Shown: positions 18,974 to 28,287, numbered from the stretch's first letter. The stretch is 33,810 bases of DNA from Prolixibacteraceae bacterium (GCA_009773765.1 WTWZ01000033.1:25164-58973), one strand, 5' to 3'. Numbers and translations are program-made. The notes: generated by a model not told the origin, from the letters alone.

Positions 18974-20796
18974 TTCAGCCTTTTTCGATAACATTTCACC
19001 CAGTCTATTTCAAAACCTGCCGGCAATTGCGATCCGGGAACATCATTTACAACTATGATCGATGCATTTAAATGAAGTTTAGTATTCATCTCCGTGCTTT
19101 GAACGGTTATAATTTCAGTTTCGTTAATTTTCCAGGTAAAATTATTTCCCTGCTTCACAACTGTAAAAATGTACCAACCTTTTTTCAGGTTCGAAATATC
19201 CATACCGTCCACGTTTGCCTTGCCCGAATTTAAAGTTAAAACGCCAAGCCGGTTCTTATTTCCCATTTCAAGCAGGTTTACCCGCGGCATATTTTGTTCG
19301 CCAGCCAAATAAATCGAACTCACAATTTGCTTAACAGGGGCAAACCTGATTTTAGCCTCAATAATTCCGTCTTCAAGCCAACAACTTTTCCACGACGAAA
19401 TGATCCCTGAAGTGTAATCCATTTCAACCGGAATAAAACCAGCCGGCATTTTCCAAACTTTGCCTGCAGCTTTTTCTTTTCTGACTTCGATATTTAACTT
19501 GCCACTTATTTTAAGGTTCTTGCCATTGGTAAAAACGTAATTATCGCCAACCAGCGAATAGTTATCGCCCAGCAGTTTATCGGCCATATAACTTGTAGTG
19601 GCCCATTTTTCGGCATCGAGCTGAGGTTTTAAAAAGTCGTCTTCAAAAACCACCTCCCACGTTTTCAAATAGTCAAAAACCGAGGTGACTTTGTATTTGA
19701 AATATTTTACTATGTGCGGTAATTTCTTCATCGCCAGATATCTGTCCAGGCGGGTAAATTCTTCGGTTTTTTCCCACTTCTTTTTATCTTCCAGATAAGA
19801 TTTTCTTTCTTTAAATTCTTTTGAGCCTATCAGTTCTTCCAGTTCATCGTATCGCTTTAAATCAAACGATTCTACAACATCGAGGTAATTTTTGTACAAC
19901 GATGATTTTTCGAAACCAAGAAAGAATTTGATGTCCGGATCGGAACTCAGTTGCTTAAACCTGATATATTTTTTGTTTGCTTCACTTTTTTCAAACTTTT
20001 TATTATCCTTTAAAAAGGCTTCCTGTTTTTTAAAGTTTTCGCTTTCAACAAAGGCTTTTAGTTCATAATAGCTTTTTAACATGCGACTGCTTGCAGTTTC
20101 CCTGTAAAGCTTGAGTTTTTTCGATTCCTCAAATTTGAAATAAGACCTTATTTCGCGGTCGCGCTTTAAACTTTTGTATTCTTTTTGCTTTAATTTGTCT
20201 TTCCCGGGGGTGTTTCGCAGTTGAACAAAGTTTTTCAGTTTTTCCGATTTCCCGAATATTTCGTGCTTGTTCAGCAAATCAGATTTGTCCAGTTCTTTAA
20301 ATGCTTTAATGCCCGCCTTTTTTTCAACTTTTTTGAAATCAATCCAATGTTTTTCTTCAACCGATCCCTTAAAAACCTGTCCCAAAATCTCCTTTTTATC
20401 TTTGTCGAATTGTCCTTCACGCACATATTCAAAAAGTTGATAATATTCAGCAAGTTTCTCAGATGATTTGAATTTTTTAAACCTTTCCAGTTCCGGTGAC
20501 CTGAAAATTTTGAAGTAATTTTTTATGGCCCGTTTTTTCGTTAATACTTCAAATTCCTTTAACTGATTGTACTCTTTACTTCCTTTAAATTGTAGCGCTT
20601 CAATTTCAGTTTTTTTCTTTTTGAACTCGTCAGAATTGATTTCCTTCTCCAATTCCAGGTATTTTTTTAACTCTTCCGAGCTGTCAACTTTTTGAAATTC
20701 GAAGTAATCATCCTGAAGTATTTTGCGCTGCTTTTCAACAGTTTCCACCTGTTTTAACCTACCTGAAAGCTGAAGTATGAAAATCTTAAATGACAT
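18970..20796 (-). CDS. Five-repeat charged protein with an inactive GH16-like C-terminal domain
   Basis: I do not recognise a named family. From ATG 20796 (preferred over an in-frame TTG at 20826) the protein has 608 residues and no signal peptide. Residues ~40-369 hold five degenerate repeats of about 72 residues, beginning near 40, 111, 184, 237 and 310, each opening with a form of SEKLKxYxEL, then EFKKxK, a KFEKSE block, and an IKxYFKFExS close; the third copy is shortened. Residues ~380-608 resemble a concanavalin-like GH16 domain (start WEVVFEDDF, then LDAEKW, GIISSWKSCWLEDGIIEAKI, FEIDWVKCYR end). Where GH16 has ExDxxE, this protein has RVNLLE (505-510), lacking the nucleophile, so it is probably a binding rather than a hydrolytic domain. 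Lys/Glu content is very high. Probably cytoplasmic. Confidence 0.75.
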   Translation of the reverse strand: MSFKIFILQLSGRLKQVETVEKQRKILQDDYFEFQKVDSSEELKKYLELEKEINSDEFKKKKTEIEALQFKGSKEYNQLKEFEVLTKKRAIKNYFKIFRSPELERFKKFKSSEKLAEYYQLFEYVREGQFDKDKKEILGQVFKGSVEEKHWIDFKKVEKKAGIKAFKELDKSDLLNKHEIFGKSEKLKNFVQLRNTPGKDKLKQKEYKSLKRDREIRSYFKFEESKKLKLYRETASSRMLKSYYELKAFVESENFKKQEAFLKDNKKFEKSEANKKYIRFKQLSSDPDIKFFLGFEKSSLYKNYLDVVESFDLKRYDELEELIGSKEFKERKSYLEDKKKWEKTEEFTRLDRYLAMKKLPHIVKYFKYKVTSVFDYLKTWEVVFEDDFLKPQLDAEKWATTSYMADKLLGDNYSLVGDNYVFTNGKNLKISGKLNIEVRKEKAAGKVWKMPAGFIPVEMDYTSGIISSWKSCWLEDGIIEAKIRFAPVKQIVSSIYLAGEQNMPRVNLLEMGNKNRLGVLTLNSGKANVDGMDISNLKKGWYIFTVVKQGNNFTWKINETEIITVQSTEMNTKLHLNASIIVVNDVPGSQLPAGFEIDWVKCYRKRLN

Positions 20797-20992
20797 AGAT
20801 CTGCATTTAGTTTTTTTGATTTTCAAAAATAAAAATTAAACCCATTAAATTCTAATTTTAACAGTTTTCCTTTCCAATATAATTATTTCTGATTTTCACC
20901 TATCCAGAGTTTTGAACATATTCAGTCCGATTTTGGGTTTTACCAAAACTTAGCTGTTTATATTTTCCCAGCCACATAATTGTCTATTTATC

Positions 20993-21000
20993 TAATTTTG
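20993..21000 (+). promoter_or_regulatory. Candidate -7 box (TAATTTTG) for the phosphorylase operon
   Basis: TAATTTTG matches TAnnTTTG. The expected transcription start near 21006 makes a TTG start at 21008 unlikely and supports ATG 21032, which is preceded by the Shine-Dalgarno-like AGGAAG. Confidence 0.5.
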
Positions 21001-21031
21001 AATAGTTTTGAGCAGAACGAATAACAGGAAG

Positions 21032-21904
21032 ATGATACATCAATCGGAATTAATTATAAATAACGACGGTTCAATTTTTCATTTGCACCTGAAACCGGAG
21101 CAAATTTCGGATAATATTATTCTTGTCGGCGATCCCGGCAGAGTTGACACAGTTGCTTCTTTCTTTAGTGAAATTGATTTTACTGCGCAAAACCGGGAGT
21201 TTAAAACCATTACGGGCTGGTTTAACGGCAAACGAATCACCGTAATTTCAACCGGAATTGGAACCGATAATATTGATATTGTGTTGAATGAACTGGATGC
21301 TTTGGCAAACATTGATTTGGATACGCGTACAGTAAAGGAAGGACACAAGTCGCTGAATATTGTCAGAATTGGTACTTCAGGAGGGCTTCAATCCGATTTG
21401 CCAGTGAATTCCTTTGTTGTTTCTGAGAAATCGGTTGGGTTCGACGGAATGCTGAATTTTTATGCCAACCGCGAAAAGTACTGCGACCTTGAATTTGAAA
21501 AGGCATTTAAAACTTATACCAATTGGGATGAATCATTGCCCACTTTTTATGTTGTGGATTCATCGGAAAAATTAAGTTCAAAATTTGATGACGATATTTT
21601 CATGCATGGTGTAACCATCTCTGCGCCGGGTTTTTACGGCCCTCAGGGAAGGGCGCTCCGTTTACCGCTCGCCTATCCTGATTTAAACCGGCAGATTGAA
21701 AATTTCAGGTTTCAACATTACAGGATCACCAATTTCGAAATGGAAAGCTCAGCTATATACGGCCTTTCGAAAATGCTTGGCCACCAAGCGCTGACAATTT
21801 GTTTAATTATTGCCAACCGGGTTGTGTTAACCGCCAACGAAAACTACAGGAATGAAATGAAAAAACTAATCCGGATTGTATTGGAACGCTTAACAACGGA
21901 ATAA
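21032..21904 (+). CDS. Nucleoside phosphorylase (uridine phosphorylase-like)
   Basis: A 290-residue member of the PNP/UDP phosphorylase family, which splits nucleosides with phosphate during salvage. Motifs seen are the phosphate-binding GDPGRV near residue 32, VRIGTSGGLQ with the second phosphate loop, and the nucleoside-binding NFEMESSAIYGL near the C-terminus. The Glu-Met-Glu element is the ribose-binding signature. Substrate preference (uridine or another nucleoside) cannot be fixed from the sequence. An in-frame TTG eight codons upstream (21008) is rejected because it lies at the predicted transcription start, while ATG 21032 has AGGAAG upstream. It is followed after 2 bases by the SirB1-like gene. 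Confidence 0.9.
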   Translation: MIHQSELIINNDGSIFHLHLKPEQISDNIILVGDPGRVDTVASFFSEIDFTAQNREFKTITGWFNGKRITVISTGIGTDNIDIVLNELDALANIDLDTRTVKEGHKSLNIVRIGTSGGLQSDLPVNSFVVSEKSVGFDGMLNFYANREKYCDLEFEKAFKTYTNWDESLPTFYVVDSSEKLSSKFDDDIFMHGVTISAPGFYGPQGRALRLPLAYPDLNRQIENFRFQHYRITNFEMESSAIYGLSKMLGHQALTICLIIANRVVLTANENYRNEMKKLIRIVLERLTTE

Positions 21905-21906
21905 AA

Positions 21907-22776
21907 ATGAACCGTAAACTGGACGCCTTGATTGATTTACTTGACGACCCCGATTTAACCGTTTTTGAGCTGGTCCAAAATGAATTGCTTAAAGAAACCG
22001 ATAAAATTATTCCTGCACTTGAAAAGAAATGGGAAACAAGTTTCGATGGTTACTGTCAGGAACGGATAGAAAGTATCATACAAAACATTCAGTTTAAGGA
22101 AACTGAGCGACTGCTGCAGGAATGGCTGGTTACAGATTCTGACAGGCGCGATCTGCTAACGGGTTTTCTGACTATCGACCGTTTTCAATACCCCGATTTG
22201 AATCCCTTAAATATCCAAACCAAGATAGAAAACATCAGAAAAAAGATTTGGCTTGAATTAAACAACTCGCTCACTTTGCTTGAAAAAACAACCATTCTGA
22301 ATCATTTTCTTTTCAACATCAACGACTTTTCAATCAATTTTAAAAATATACATTCGCCCCAAAACTGTTTTTTAAATCAATTACTCGACACAAAAAAGGG
22401 AAACCCGGTTTCAATGGGTATTTTTTATACCATCATCGCACGCCAACTTGACCTGCCCGCACAGTTTATCGACTTTCCCAAAAATCCGCTGGTTGCCATT
22501 GTTGACTCCAAACTGGCACGCAAAGTGCATGGAACCAGCGCCAAATCGGATGTCTTATTTTACATTAATCCCTCAAATAAAGGTTCAATTACCAGCATTA
22601 AGGAAATTGAATACCATTTGCGCACCAACAATTATCAGCCAATACATCATTATACCGAGCCAAAATCGGATATATTTTTCATCAAATTGCTAATCGAAAC
22701 GCTCGGACTTTCTTACCATTCAGTAAATTTTACCGATAAAAAAGAACGTATTCATAAATTACTTCAGCTCTTTTGA
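21907..22776 (+). CDS. SirB1/transglutaminase-like family protein
   Basis: A 289-residue protein of the SirB1 (transglutaminase-like, DUF1347-type) group. The clearest family segment is NQLLDTKKGNPVSMGIFYTI followed by IARQLDLPAQFIDFP (around residues 158-192), matching the GNPxSLxxxY signature. The N-terminal ~100 residues are helical. The biochemical role of the family is not established, and a catalytic Cys in the usual transglutaminase position is not evident to me. The ATG is 2 bases after the phosphorylase stop, so the pair forms one operon. The gene ends 3 bases from the convergent end of rny. Confidence 0.85.
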   Translation: MNRKLDALIDLLDDPDLTVFELVQNELLKETDKIIPALEKKWETSFDGYCQERIESIIQNIQFKETERLLQEWLVTDSDRRDLLTGFLTIDRFQYPDLNPLNIQTKIENIRKKIWLELNNSLTLLEKTTILNHFLFNINDFSINFKNIHSPQNCFLNQLLDTKKGNPVSMGIFYTIIARQLDLPAQFIDFPKNPLVAIVDSKLARKVHGTSAKSDVLFYINPSNKGSITSIKEIEYHLRTNNYQPIHHYTEPKSDIFFIKLLIETLGLSYHSVNFTDKKERIHKLLQLF

Positions 22777-22779
22777 GTA

Positions 22780-24336
22780 TTATTTTGCGTAGCTAACAGC
22801 GCGGGTTTCCCTGATTACCGTTATTTTAATTTGTCCGGGATAAGTCATTTCATCCTGAATCCGCTTCGAAATATCGTATGATAATTGTTCTGTATCCTGG
22901 TCGCTCAGTTTATCGGCTCCAACAATTACCCGAAGTTCGCGGCCAGCCTGAATGGCGTAGGTTTTCATTACGCCGGGGTACGAAAGCGCCAAATCTTCGA
23001 GGTCTTTCAACCGTTTGATATACGATTCCACAATTTCGCGGCGCGCCCCGGGTCTTGCGCCCGAAATGGCGTCGCAAACCTGAATAATAGGGGCAAGCAA
23101 TGTTTGCATTTCAACTTCGTCGTGGTGGGCGCCAATGGCATTGCAAATGTCTGGTTTTTCCTTGTATTTCTCGGCCAGTTTCATACCCAGGATTGCATGT
23201 GGTAATTCCGGTTCATCATCGGGCACTTTTCCAATATCGTGAAGTAATCCCGCACGCTTGGCTTTTTTTACATTTAACCCCAGTTCAGCAGCCATAATTG
23301 CCGATAAATTGGCAACCTCGCGCGAGTGTTGCAAAAGGTTTTGCCCGTATGACGAACGGTATTTCATTTTCCCAATCAACCTGATTAACTCGGGATGTAA
23401 CCCATGAACCCCCAAATCAATTGTTGTGCGTTTCCCTGTTTCAATAATTTCTTCCTCAATCTGTTTTTTCACCTTGCCAACCACCTCTTCAATGCGGGCC
23501 GGGTGAATTCTGCCATCGGTTACCAACTGGTGAAGCGCAAGCCTTGCAATTTCGCGGCGCACCGGATCGAATGCCGAAAGCACAATGGCTTCAGGAGTAT
23601 CGTCAACAACAATTTCGACGCCTGTGGCAGCTTCCAGTGCGCGGATGTTTCTTCCTTCGCGGCCAATTATGCGGCCTTTAATTTCGTCGCTTTCAATGTG
23701 GAAAATGGTTACGGCGTTCTCAATGGCTGTTTCGGTGGCAACGCGCTGAATTGATTTTACAACTATCTTTTTAGCCTCTTTGTTGGCAGTCAATTTTGCC
23801 TCTTCCATAATTTCGTTGATGTACGAAATGGCCTCCGATTTAGCCTCTTCCTGCAACGATTCCACCAGTTGCGCTTTTGCCTCTTCAGCTGATAAACCCG
23901 AAATTTGTTCCAACTTGTCGAGGTGTTGACGGTGCATTTTTTCCAGTTCCTCGTTTTTATTTTCAACCCTTTGCAACTGAAGCGTTAAATTTTCTTTGAT
24001 GATTTCAACTTCTCTTTTGTTGAGTTCATATTCCTTAACTTTTTTCTGCAACTCATCGCGGCGCTGGTTTAACTGGTTATCTTTTTGTTTCAACCGGTTA
24101 TCGAAATCGTTGAGGTCGGCGCTTTTTTCAATAATGTATTTTTCATGGTCCGCCTTCAGTTGCAAAAATTTCTCCTTGGCCTGTAAAATTTTATCTTTTT
24201 TAATCACTTCACTTTCGGCCTGGGCTTCTGAAATAATCCGCATCTTTTTAGTATTCAGCGCTTTATTCCAAATTACATAGGCCAAAGCGCCGCCGCCTAA
24301 AAAGCCGGCTACTATTCCTATCATTAATTCTATCAT
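22780..24336 (-). CDS. rny: Ribonuclease Y
   Basis: RNase Y is a membrane-anchored endoribonuclease that starts mRNA decay. The 518-residue protein has an N-terminal membrane helix (about 1-23, [21 protein letters not shown] with one break), a long charged coiled coil (about 30-200), a KH RNA-binding domain with [17 protein letters not shown], and an HD hydrolase domain with the metal-binding H366-D367 in LLHDIGKV. All are in family order and the length is typical. It follows zapA on the same strand after a 113-base gap holding a strong hairpin, so expression may be partly uncoupled from zapA. Confidence 0.98.
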   Translation of the reverse strand: MIELMIGIVAGFLGGGALAYVIWNKALNTKKMRIISEAQAESEVIKKDKILQAKEKFLQLKADHEKYIIEKSADLNDFDNRLKQKDNQLNQRRDELQKKVKEYELNKREVEIIKENLTLQLQRVENKNEELEKMHRQHLDKLEQISGLSAEEAKAQLVESLQEEAKSEAISYINEIMEEAKLTANKEAKKIVVKSIQRVATETAIENAVTIFHIESDEIKGRIIGREGRNIRALEAATGVEIVVDDTPEAIVLSAFDPVRREIARLALHQLVTDGRIHPARIEEVVGKVKKQIEEEIIETGKRTTIDLGVHGLHPELIRLIGKMKYRSSYGQNLLQHSREVANLSAIMAAELGLNVKKAKRAGLLHDIGKVPDDEPELPHAILGMKLAEKYKEKPDICNAIGAHHDEVEMQTLLAPIIQVCDAISGARPGARREIVESYIKRLKDLEDLALSYPGVMKTYAIQAGRELRVIVGADKLSDQDTEQLSYDISKRIQDEMTYPGQIKITVIRETRAVSYAK

Positions 24337-24361
24337 ACTCTTTATTTTTTTTTAACCCATT

Positions 24362-24418
24362 AATAAAAAACCCGTAAAAAACATTGTAAAACACACTATT
24401 ACAACACTTTATACGGGT
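24362..24418 (-). terminator. Hairpin with T-run between zapA and rny
   Basis: On the minus strand ACCCGTA (24418-24412) pairs with TACGGGT (24376-24370), with a further TTGTAA/TTACAA stem inside (24404-24399 with 24389-24384). A TTTTTTATT run follows. It reads as an intrinsic terminator after zapA, or as a structured leader that tunes rny expression. Confidence 0.7.
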
Positions 24419-24449
24419 ATCGATAAATATATTCTCGTTTGCAACTAAT

Positions 24450-24752
24450 CTACTTCTTTCCTTTTTCTTTCAAAAAATCAGAAATATCGTCGTTTAAATT
24501 TTTTAATTCTTCAATGAAAAGAGTTTTGTCATTGCGATACTCCAACTCCGAATTGCTTAAGGCAATCTGAAATGCCGCCATCGCCATAATATCTTTCGAG
24601 TCCTGTTCACTAAACTGTTCGCGGTACTTGCGCACAATTTCGTTCACCTTTTTTGCAGCCGTTCTGTATCTCTCCTCATCTTCAATATTGATGGTTAAAG
24701 GGTAACTTTTACCATCAATATTAATATTTATTCTAAGTTTTTTCTTATCCAC
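24450..24752 (-). CDS. zapA: Cell division protein ZapA
   Basis: ZapA is a small cytosolic protein that bundles FtsZ filaments at the division ring. The 100-residue protein has the family's N-terminal beta strands (LRININIDGKSYPLTINIEDE, residues 6-26 with one break in meaning), the conserved EERYRTAAKKVNEIVRKYRE helix, the MAAFQIALSN segment, and a C-terminal coiled coil. Length and order are typical. It lies 6 bases after a coiled-coil gene on the same strand and before rny, a neighbourhood that recurs in Bacteroidota. Confidence 0.93.
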   Translation of the reverse strand: MDKKKLRININIDGKSYPLTINIEDEERYRTAAKKVNEIVRKYREQFSEQDSKDIMAMAAFQIALSNSELEYRNDKTLFIEELKNLNDDISDFLKEKGKK

Positions 24753-24758
24753 CAGCCA

Positions 24759-25052
24759 TTACTTATTGAGTAATGCAATACACTTGTCAATTTCCCGTAT
24801 TAATTTATTAATTTTTTGTTTAGCTTCCCTGTTTTCATCAACACCCGATAAAATATGGGTTGCCAAACGCAATTGTTCAATTTTCCGATTGAGTTCCAGC
24901 TTTTCCTTCTTTAACAATTCAATCTCGTGCTTTAAGTTTAACACGTTCTTTTCCAGCACCTTTTTTTCGTTTTCAATCTCTGCAAACGCTTCAAAAAACT
25001 GCTGTACGTTTACTTTTAAATTATTCAGAAGGATTTGCTCTTCCTCAGTCAT
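24759..25052 (-). CDS. Small coiled-coil protein, ZapB-like
   Basis: A 97-residue protein, nearly all predicted coiled coil: heptad-like Leu/Ile spacing runs from about residue 10 to 70 (for example VLEKNVLNLKHEIELLKKEK), and a short C-terminal helix ends IREIDKCIALLNK. It has no signal peptide or membrane helix. Size, heptads and position directly before zapA suggest a division-ring accessory protein comparable to ZapB, but this is inference from context; coiled coils give no specific homology. A TAACTTTG box 19 bases upstream makes it the first gene of the operon. Confidence 0.8.
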   Translation of the reverse strand: MTEEEQILLNNLKVNVQQFFEAFAEIENEKKVLEKNVLNLKHEIELLKKEKLELNRKIEQLRLATHILSGVDENREAKQKINKLIREIDKCIALLNK

Positions 25053-25071
25053 CGTAGCTGCATTTCACGGG

Positions 25072-25079
25072 CAAAGTTA
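25072..25079 (-). promoter_or_regulatory. Candidate -7 box (TAACTTTG) for the coiled-coil-zapA-rny operon
   Basis: On the minus strand TAACTTTG matches TAnnTTTG exactly, 19 bases before the ATG at 25052. The leader would be roughly 13 bases. The -33 element is weak. Confidence 0.5.
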
Positions 25080-25200
25080 ATATTTTTAGCCTATTGTAAA
25101 AGTGTTTAAAAAATATTGAACGAAATATTACAAACACCCGTCTGATAAATAAACCGGAAAAGTTAAATTTACCCGCAATTCTAAATAAAACATGACAGTT

Positions 25201-26910
25201 ATGAAGAAGTTTTTTTTGATACCGGCAATGTTTTTTGCTTCGTATTATGTTAGCGCCCAGGAGATTTATTATGTCGATCCGGTTAATATCCCAATTTTTT
25301 TAAGTGGGAGTTTTGGTGAATTACGCGACAATCATTTCCACTCGGGTATCGACATAAAAACACAGGGAAGAGTTGGAATACCTGTATTCGCAGTTGCCGA
25401 TGGATATGTTTCGCGGATTTCGGTTTCGCCAACGGGTTACGGAAATGTTGTTTACATTGAACACGACAATGGCACAACTTCAGTTTACGCGCATCTAAAC
25501 CAGTTCAGGCCCGACATTCAGGGTTACATCCGAAATATCCAGTACGAACGAAAATCTTTCCAGGTGGATGTTCCGGTTTTGCCCGGTATTTTTCCGGTGG
25601 CAAAGAATGAAAAATTTGCGTTAAGCGGCAATTCAGGCAGTTCGCAGGGACCACACCTGCATTTCGAATTTAGAAATACAAAAACTGAAGAACCGTTAAA
25701 TCCTCTGAAACTGGGTTTTTATTTCATTAACGACAATACGCCCCCAACTATTTATTCAGTTCAGATTTTACCGCTTTCGTCAGAATCGCATGTAAACTTT
25801 AGCAATAATAAAGTGATTTTTGATGTGGAATTGGTTGACGGAAAGTACCGGATAAAAAACAATCAGATAATTCCGGTTTACGGCCAAATCGGGTTTGCTG
25901 TTGAAGCCTACGATTTTGTTGATGGTTCGGCAAATAAATGTGGTATAAACTCTCTGGAACTGACTGTTAACGGTATTCTTTACTCAGTATTCGATATCAA
26001 CCGCTTCTCGTTTGCCGAATCAAAATATATCAACAGCTACATTGATTATGAAGAGTTTGTGGCCTCGGGCCGAAGGTTTCAGAAAACATTTATTGAACCC
26101 TGCAGTAAGCTCCGGAATTTTAATTTTACCGAAAGCAACGGGATATTCGACCCCGGGTTCGAAGGTGTACACCCGGTAAAAATTGAACTGAAAGATTCGA
26201 AAGGAAACAGCGCAGTACTCGAATTTTCGGTGGAAGGCAAATACCGCGAAATGCCTGAAGTAAAAGAAGATTTTACATCGGTTTTTGTTTGCGGTCAAAC
26301 CAACCTGTTGAAAACCGATGAGTTCAGCATTGAACTGCCGGAAGATGCTTTATATAATAACCTCCTTTTCAAATATGAACAACAAGTTGCTGCAAACGGA
26401 TATTTTTCATCCATACACAAGATTCATAATAAAACCGTTCCGTTACACAAAAACGCCAAAGTAGCTGTAAAAACAAAAAACTTACCCGAATCACTGGCCG
26501 AAAAAGCATTGCTTGTAAATATTAATCCTGAAAACGGGAAATTTAGCTCCACCGGAGGAAGGCATGAAAATGGCTGGATTACCTCTGATATAAGGACTTT
26601 CGGTAATTATGCCGTTCGCGTAGATACTTTGCCGCCAACCATTTTACCACTTAGCATTGCCAATAAAACTTCGCTCACCGAACCCGAAAAACTCAGGTTC
26701 GAAATTAAAGATGACCTTGCCGGAATAGGAAGCATTGAGGGTTTGATTGACGGGAAATGGGCGCTGTTTGAATACGATGCAAAAAACAACCTGATTACCC
26801 ATTATTTTGATGCCGAACGATTCGAGATGAACAAACAGCACAGTTTTAAACTTACGGTAACCGATAACCGCGGAAACAGTTCTGTGTATGAAGCCTCATT
26901 CCAAAAATAG
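25201..26910 (+). CDS. M23-family metallopeptidase (LytM domain), secreted
   Basis: A 569-residue exported protein. A signal peptide (MKKFFLIPAMFFASYYVSAQ) is followed directly by an M23 domain with the zinc ligands H47 and D51 in HFHSGID, and the HLHFE motif (H152, H154), all present, so it should be an active peptidoglycan endopeptidase. The rest (~170-569) is a long beta-rich region of immunoglobulin-like modules, typical of large Bacteroidota M23 proteins. An in-frame ATG at 25192 would add three residues (MTV); I prefer 25201, where the signal peptide starts. Its 3' end overlaps anmK by 23 bases, linking cell-wall cutting with recycling of anhydro-sugar. Confidence 0.92.
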   Translation: MKKFFLIPAMFFASYYVSAQEIYYVDPVNIPIFLSGSFGELRDNHFHSGIDIKTQGRVGIPVFAVADGYVSRISVSPTGYGNVVYIEHDNGTTSVYAHLNQFRPDIQGYIRNIQYERKSFQVDVPVLPGIFPVAKNEKFALSGNSGSSQGPHLHFEFRNTKTEEPLNPLKLGFYFINDNTPPTIYSVQILPLSSESHVNFSNNKVIFDVELVDGKYRIKNNQIIPVYGQIGFAVEAYDFVDGSANKCGINSLELTVNGILYSVFDINRFSFAESKYINSYIDYEEFVASGRRFQKTFIEPCSKLRNFNFTESNGIFDPGFEGVHPVKIELKDSKGNSAVLEFSVEGKYREMPEVKEDFTSVFVCGQTNLLKTDEFSIELPEDALYNNLLFKYEQQVAANGYFSSIHKIHNKTVPLHKNAKVAVKTKNLPESLAEKALLVNINPENGKFSSTGGRHENGWITSDIRTFGNYAVRVDTLPPTILPLSIANKTSLTEPEKLRFEIKDDLAGIGSIEGLIDGKWALFEYDAKNNLITHYFDAERFEMNKQHSFKLTVTDNRGNSSVYEASFQK

Positions 26911-28018
26911 TATCAAAGTTGTAGGACTGATGTCGGGCACCTCGCTCGACGGGTTGGATTTGGTTGCTGTCGAATTTTGGCAAACGGGCGAAAAATGGCA
27001 ATTCAAAATAGAGGCTGCTGAAACCCTTGAATATTCTGCTGAACGGAAAAACATGCTCAAAAATGCACCGGAACTTTCAGGTATGGAATTGATTCAACTT
27101 CATACCGAATATGGCCATTTTCTTGGTAATGAAACCAAACGGTTTATTGCACAAAACCACTTTCAACCCGATATTGTTGCCTCTCACGGACATACCATTT
27201 TTCACCAGCCCGAAAAAGGGTTTACTTTTCAGGCGGGCAGTGGTTTCGAAATTGCCGCGATTACAGGAATTACCACGGTTGCCGATTTCCGTTCGGGCGA
27301 TGTGGCGTTGGGCGGTCAGGGAGCACCGCTGGTCCCGGTTGGCGACCGGTTTCTATTTTCTGAATACGAATATTGCCTAAACCTGGGAGGTTTCGCAAAT
27401 ATTTCGTTTGAAAAAAATGAAAAAAGAGTTGCTTTCGATATTTGCCCGGTAAACATTGTTCTGAACTATTTCGCAGAAAAACAGGGATTTGCATTCGACA
27501 AAAACGGCGAACTGGGCCGAAATGGAAAGGTTAATACTTACTTGTTGGAAAAACTCAACCAACTGGATTTTTACCTGAAAGAACCGCCAAAATCGCTTGG
27601 ACGAGAATGGGTTGAACAGGTTTTTATGCCGGTTTTAAACGATGTTGAAACTTCGGCAAATGACAAACTGAGAACTGTTTACGAACATATTGCACAACAA
27701 ATTTCAGGAATAGTTTCAGGCGTAGAGAAAGGCGGAGGCGAAGGCGGAGAAAAAGACAGAGAAAGAGAAGGAGGCGGAGGAAAAATGTTGGTAACGGGCG
27801 GGGGCGCTTTCAATGTGTTTTTAATTGAGTTAATTTCAGAAAAAACTCAGATTGAACTGGTAATACCTGCCAAAGAAATCATCAATTTTAAAGAAGCGCT
27901 GATTTTTGCTTTCCTGGGAGTCCTGAAATTCCATGGAGAAATTAACTGTCTGACTTCGGTAACGGGGGCAAAATGTGATAGTTCTGTTGGAATTATGTAT
28001 TTTAGCAGCAATATTTAA
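26888..28018 (+). CDS. anmK: Anhydro-N-acetylmuramic acid kinase
   Basis: AnmK phosphorylates and opens 1,6-anhydro-MurNAc released by cell-wall turnover, giving MurNAc-6-phosphate. The 376-residue protein has the N-terminal GLMSGTSLDGLD, SHGHTIFH, the DFRSGDVALGGQGAPLVP block, NLGGFANIS and the ATP-binding TGGGAFN. Just before the last motif lies an unusual charged Gly/Glu/Lys/Arg segment (residues 282-299, bases 27731-27784) encoded by a purine-only stretch with GGCGGAGG-like units; I do not expect it in this family. It may be a slippage-born loop between two strands and might be tolerated. The start ATG lies inside the end of the M23 gene. Confidence 0.95.
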   Translation: MKPHSKNSIKVVGLMSGTSLDGLDLVAVEFWQTGEKWQFKIEAAETLEYSAERKNMLKNAPELSGMELIQLHTEYGHFLGNETKRFIAQNHFQPDIVASHGHTIFHQPEKGFTFQAGSGFEIAAITGITTVADFRSGDVALGGQGAPLVPVGDRFLFSEYEYCLNLGGFANISFEKNEKRVAFDICPVNIVLNYFAEKQGFAFDKNGELGRNGKVNTYLLEKLNQLDFYLKEPPKSLGREWVEQVFMPVLNDVETSANDKLRTVYEHIAQQISGIVSGVEKGGGEGGEKDREREGGGGKMLVTGGGAFNVFLIELISEKTQIELVIPAKEIINFKEALIFAFLGVLKFHGEINCLTSVTGAKCDSSVGIMYFSSNI

Positions 28019-28052
28019 AATATATTACAATGACAATTTCCGAACAAATACA

Positions 28053-28232
28053 TTGCATCTTTCAATAATAGCTGAACTGGATTGGGATAATTTTTACTAT
28101 GTGAGTTGTCCGGTTTTTAAAAGTTCTCATTCTTATAGTTATACAATCGTCGAAGCGTTAAACAGCATCCGTGAAGTTATTGAAATCTGTGTAGAGAAAA
28201 GGGAAAAGCCGGTGAGATTAACCGTTTTGTAG
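28053..28232 (+). pseudogene. HicB-like antitoxin, probably decayed
   Basis: The frame encodes a 59-residue segment from TTG 28053 that fits the HicB antitoxin N-terminal fold: LHLSIIAELDWDNFYYVSCP followed by a conserved-type EALNSIREVIEICVE helix. In HicB these are the strand-strand-helix of the RNase-H-like domain that blocks HicA. There is no good start: the frame runs back through a GTG at 27975 inside anmK, and the nearby ATG at 28030 is in another frame. The adjacent toxin is clearly dead, so the antitoxin is probably a relic, although a short solitary HicB is possible. HicB can lie before HicA in such operons. Confidence 0.55.
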
Positions 28233-28287
28233 GTTTCAGGGAAATGCAGGTTACAATTAAAAACGCTGCAGTTTAATTATTTTAGTT

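Noticed and set aside
20270-20470. Short plus-strand frames inside the five-repeat protein gene.
   Set aside because: They are antisense to a long, repeat-bearing gene on the minus strand with no signs of their own.
24337-24449. A possible 6S RNA or other non-coding RNA between zapA and rny.
   Set aside because: The gap is too short for 6S RNA, and the hairpin with a T-run is explained as a terminator or leader.
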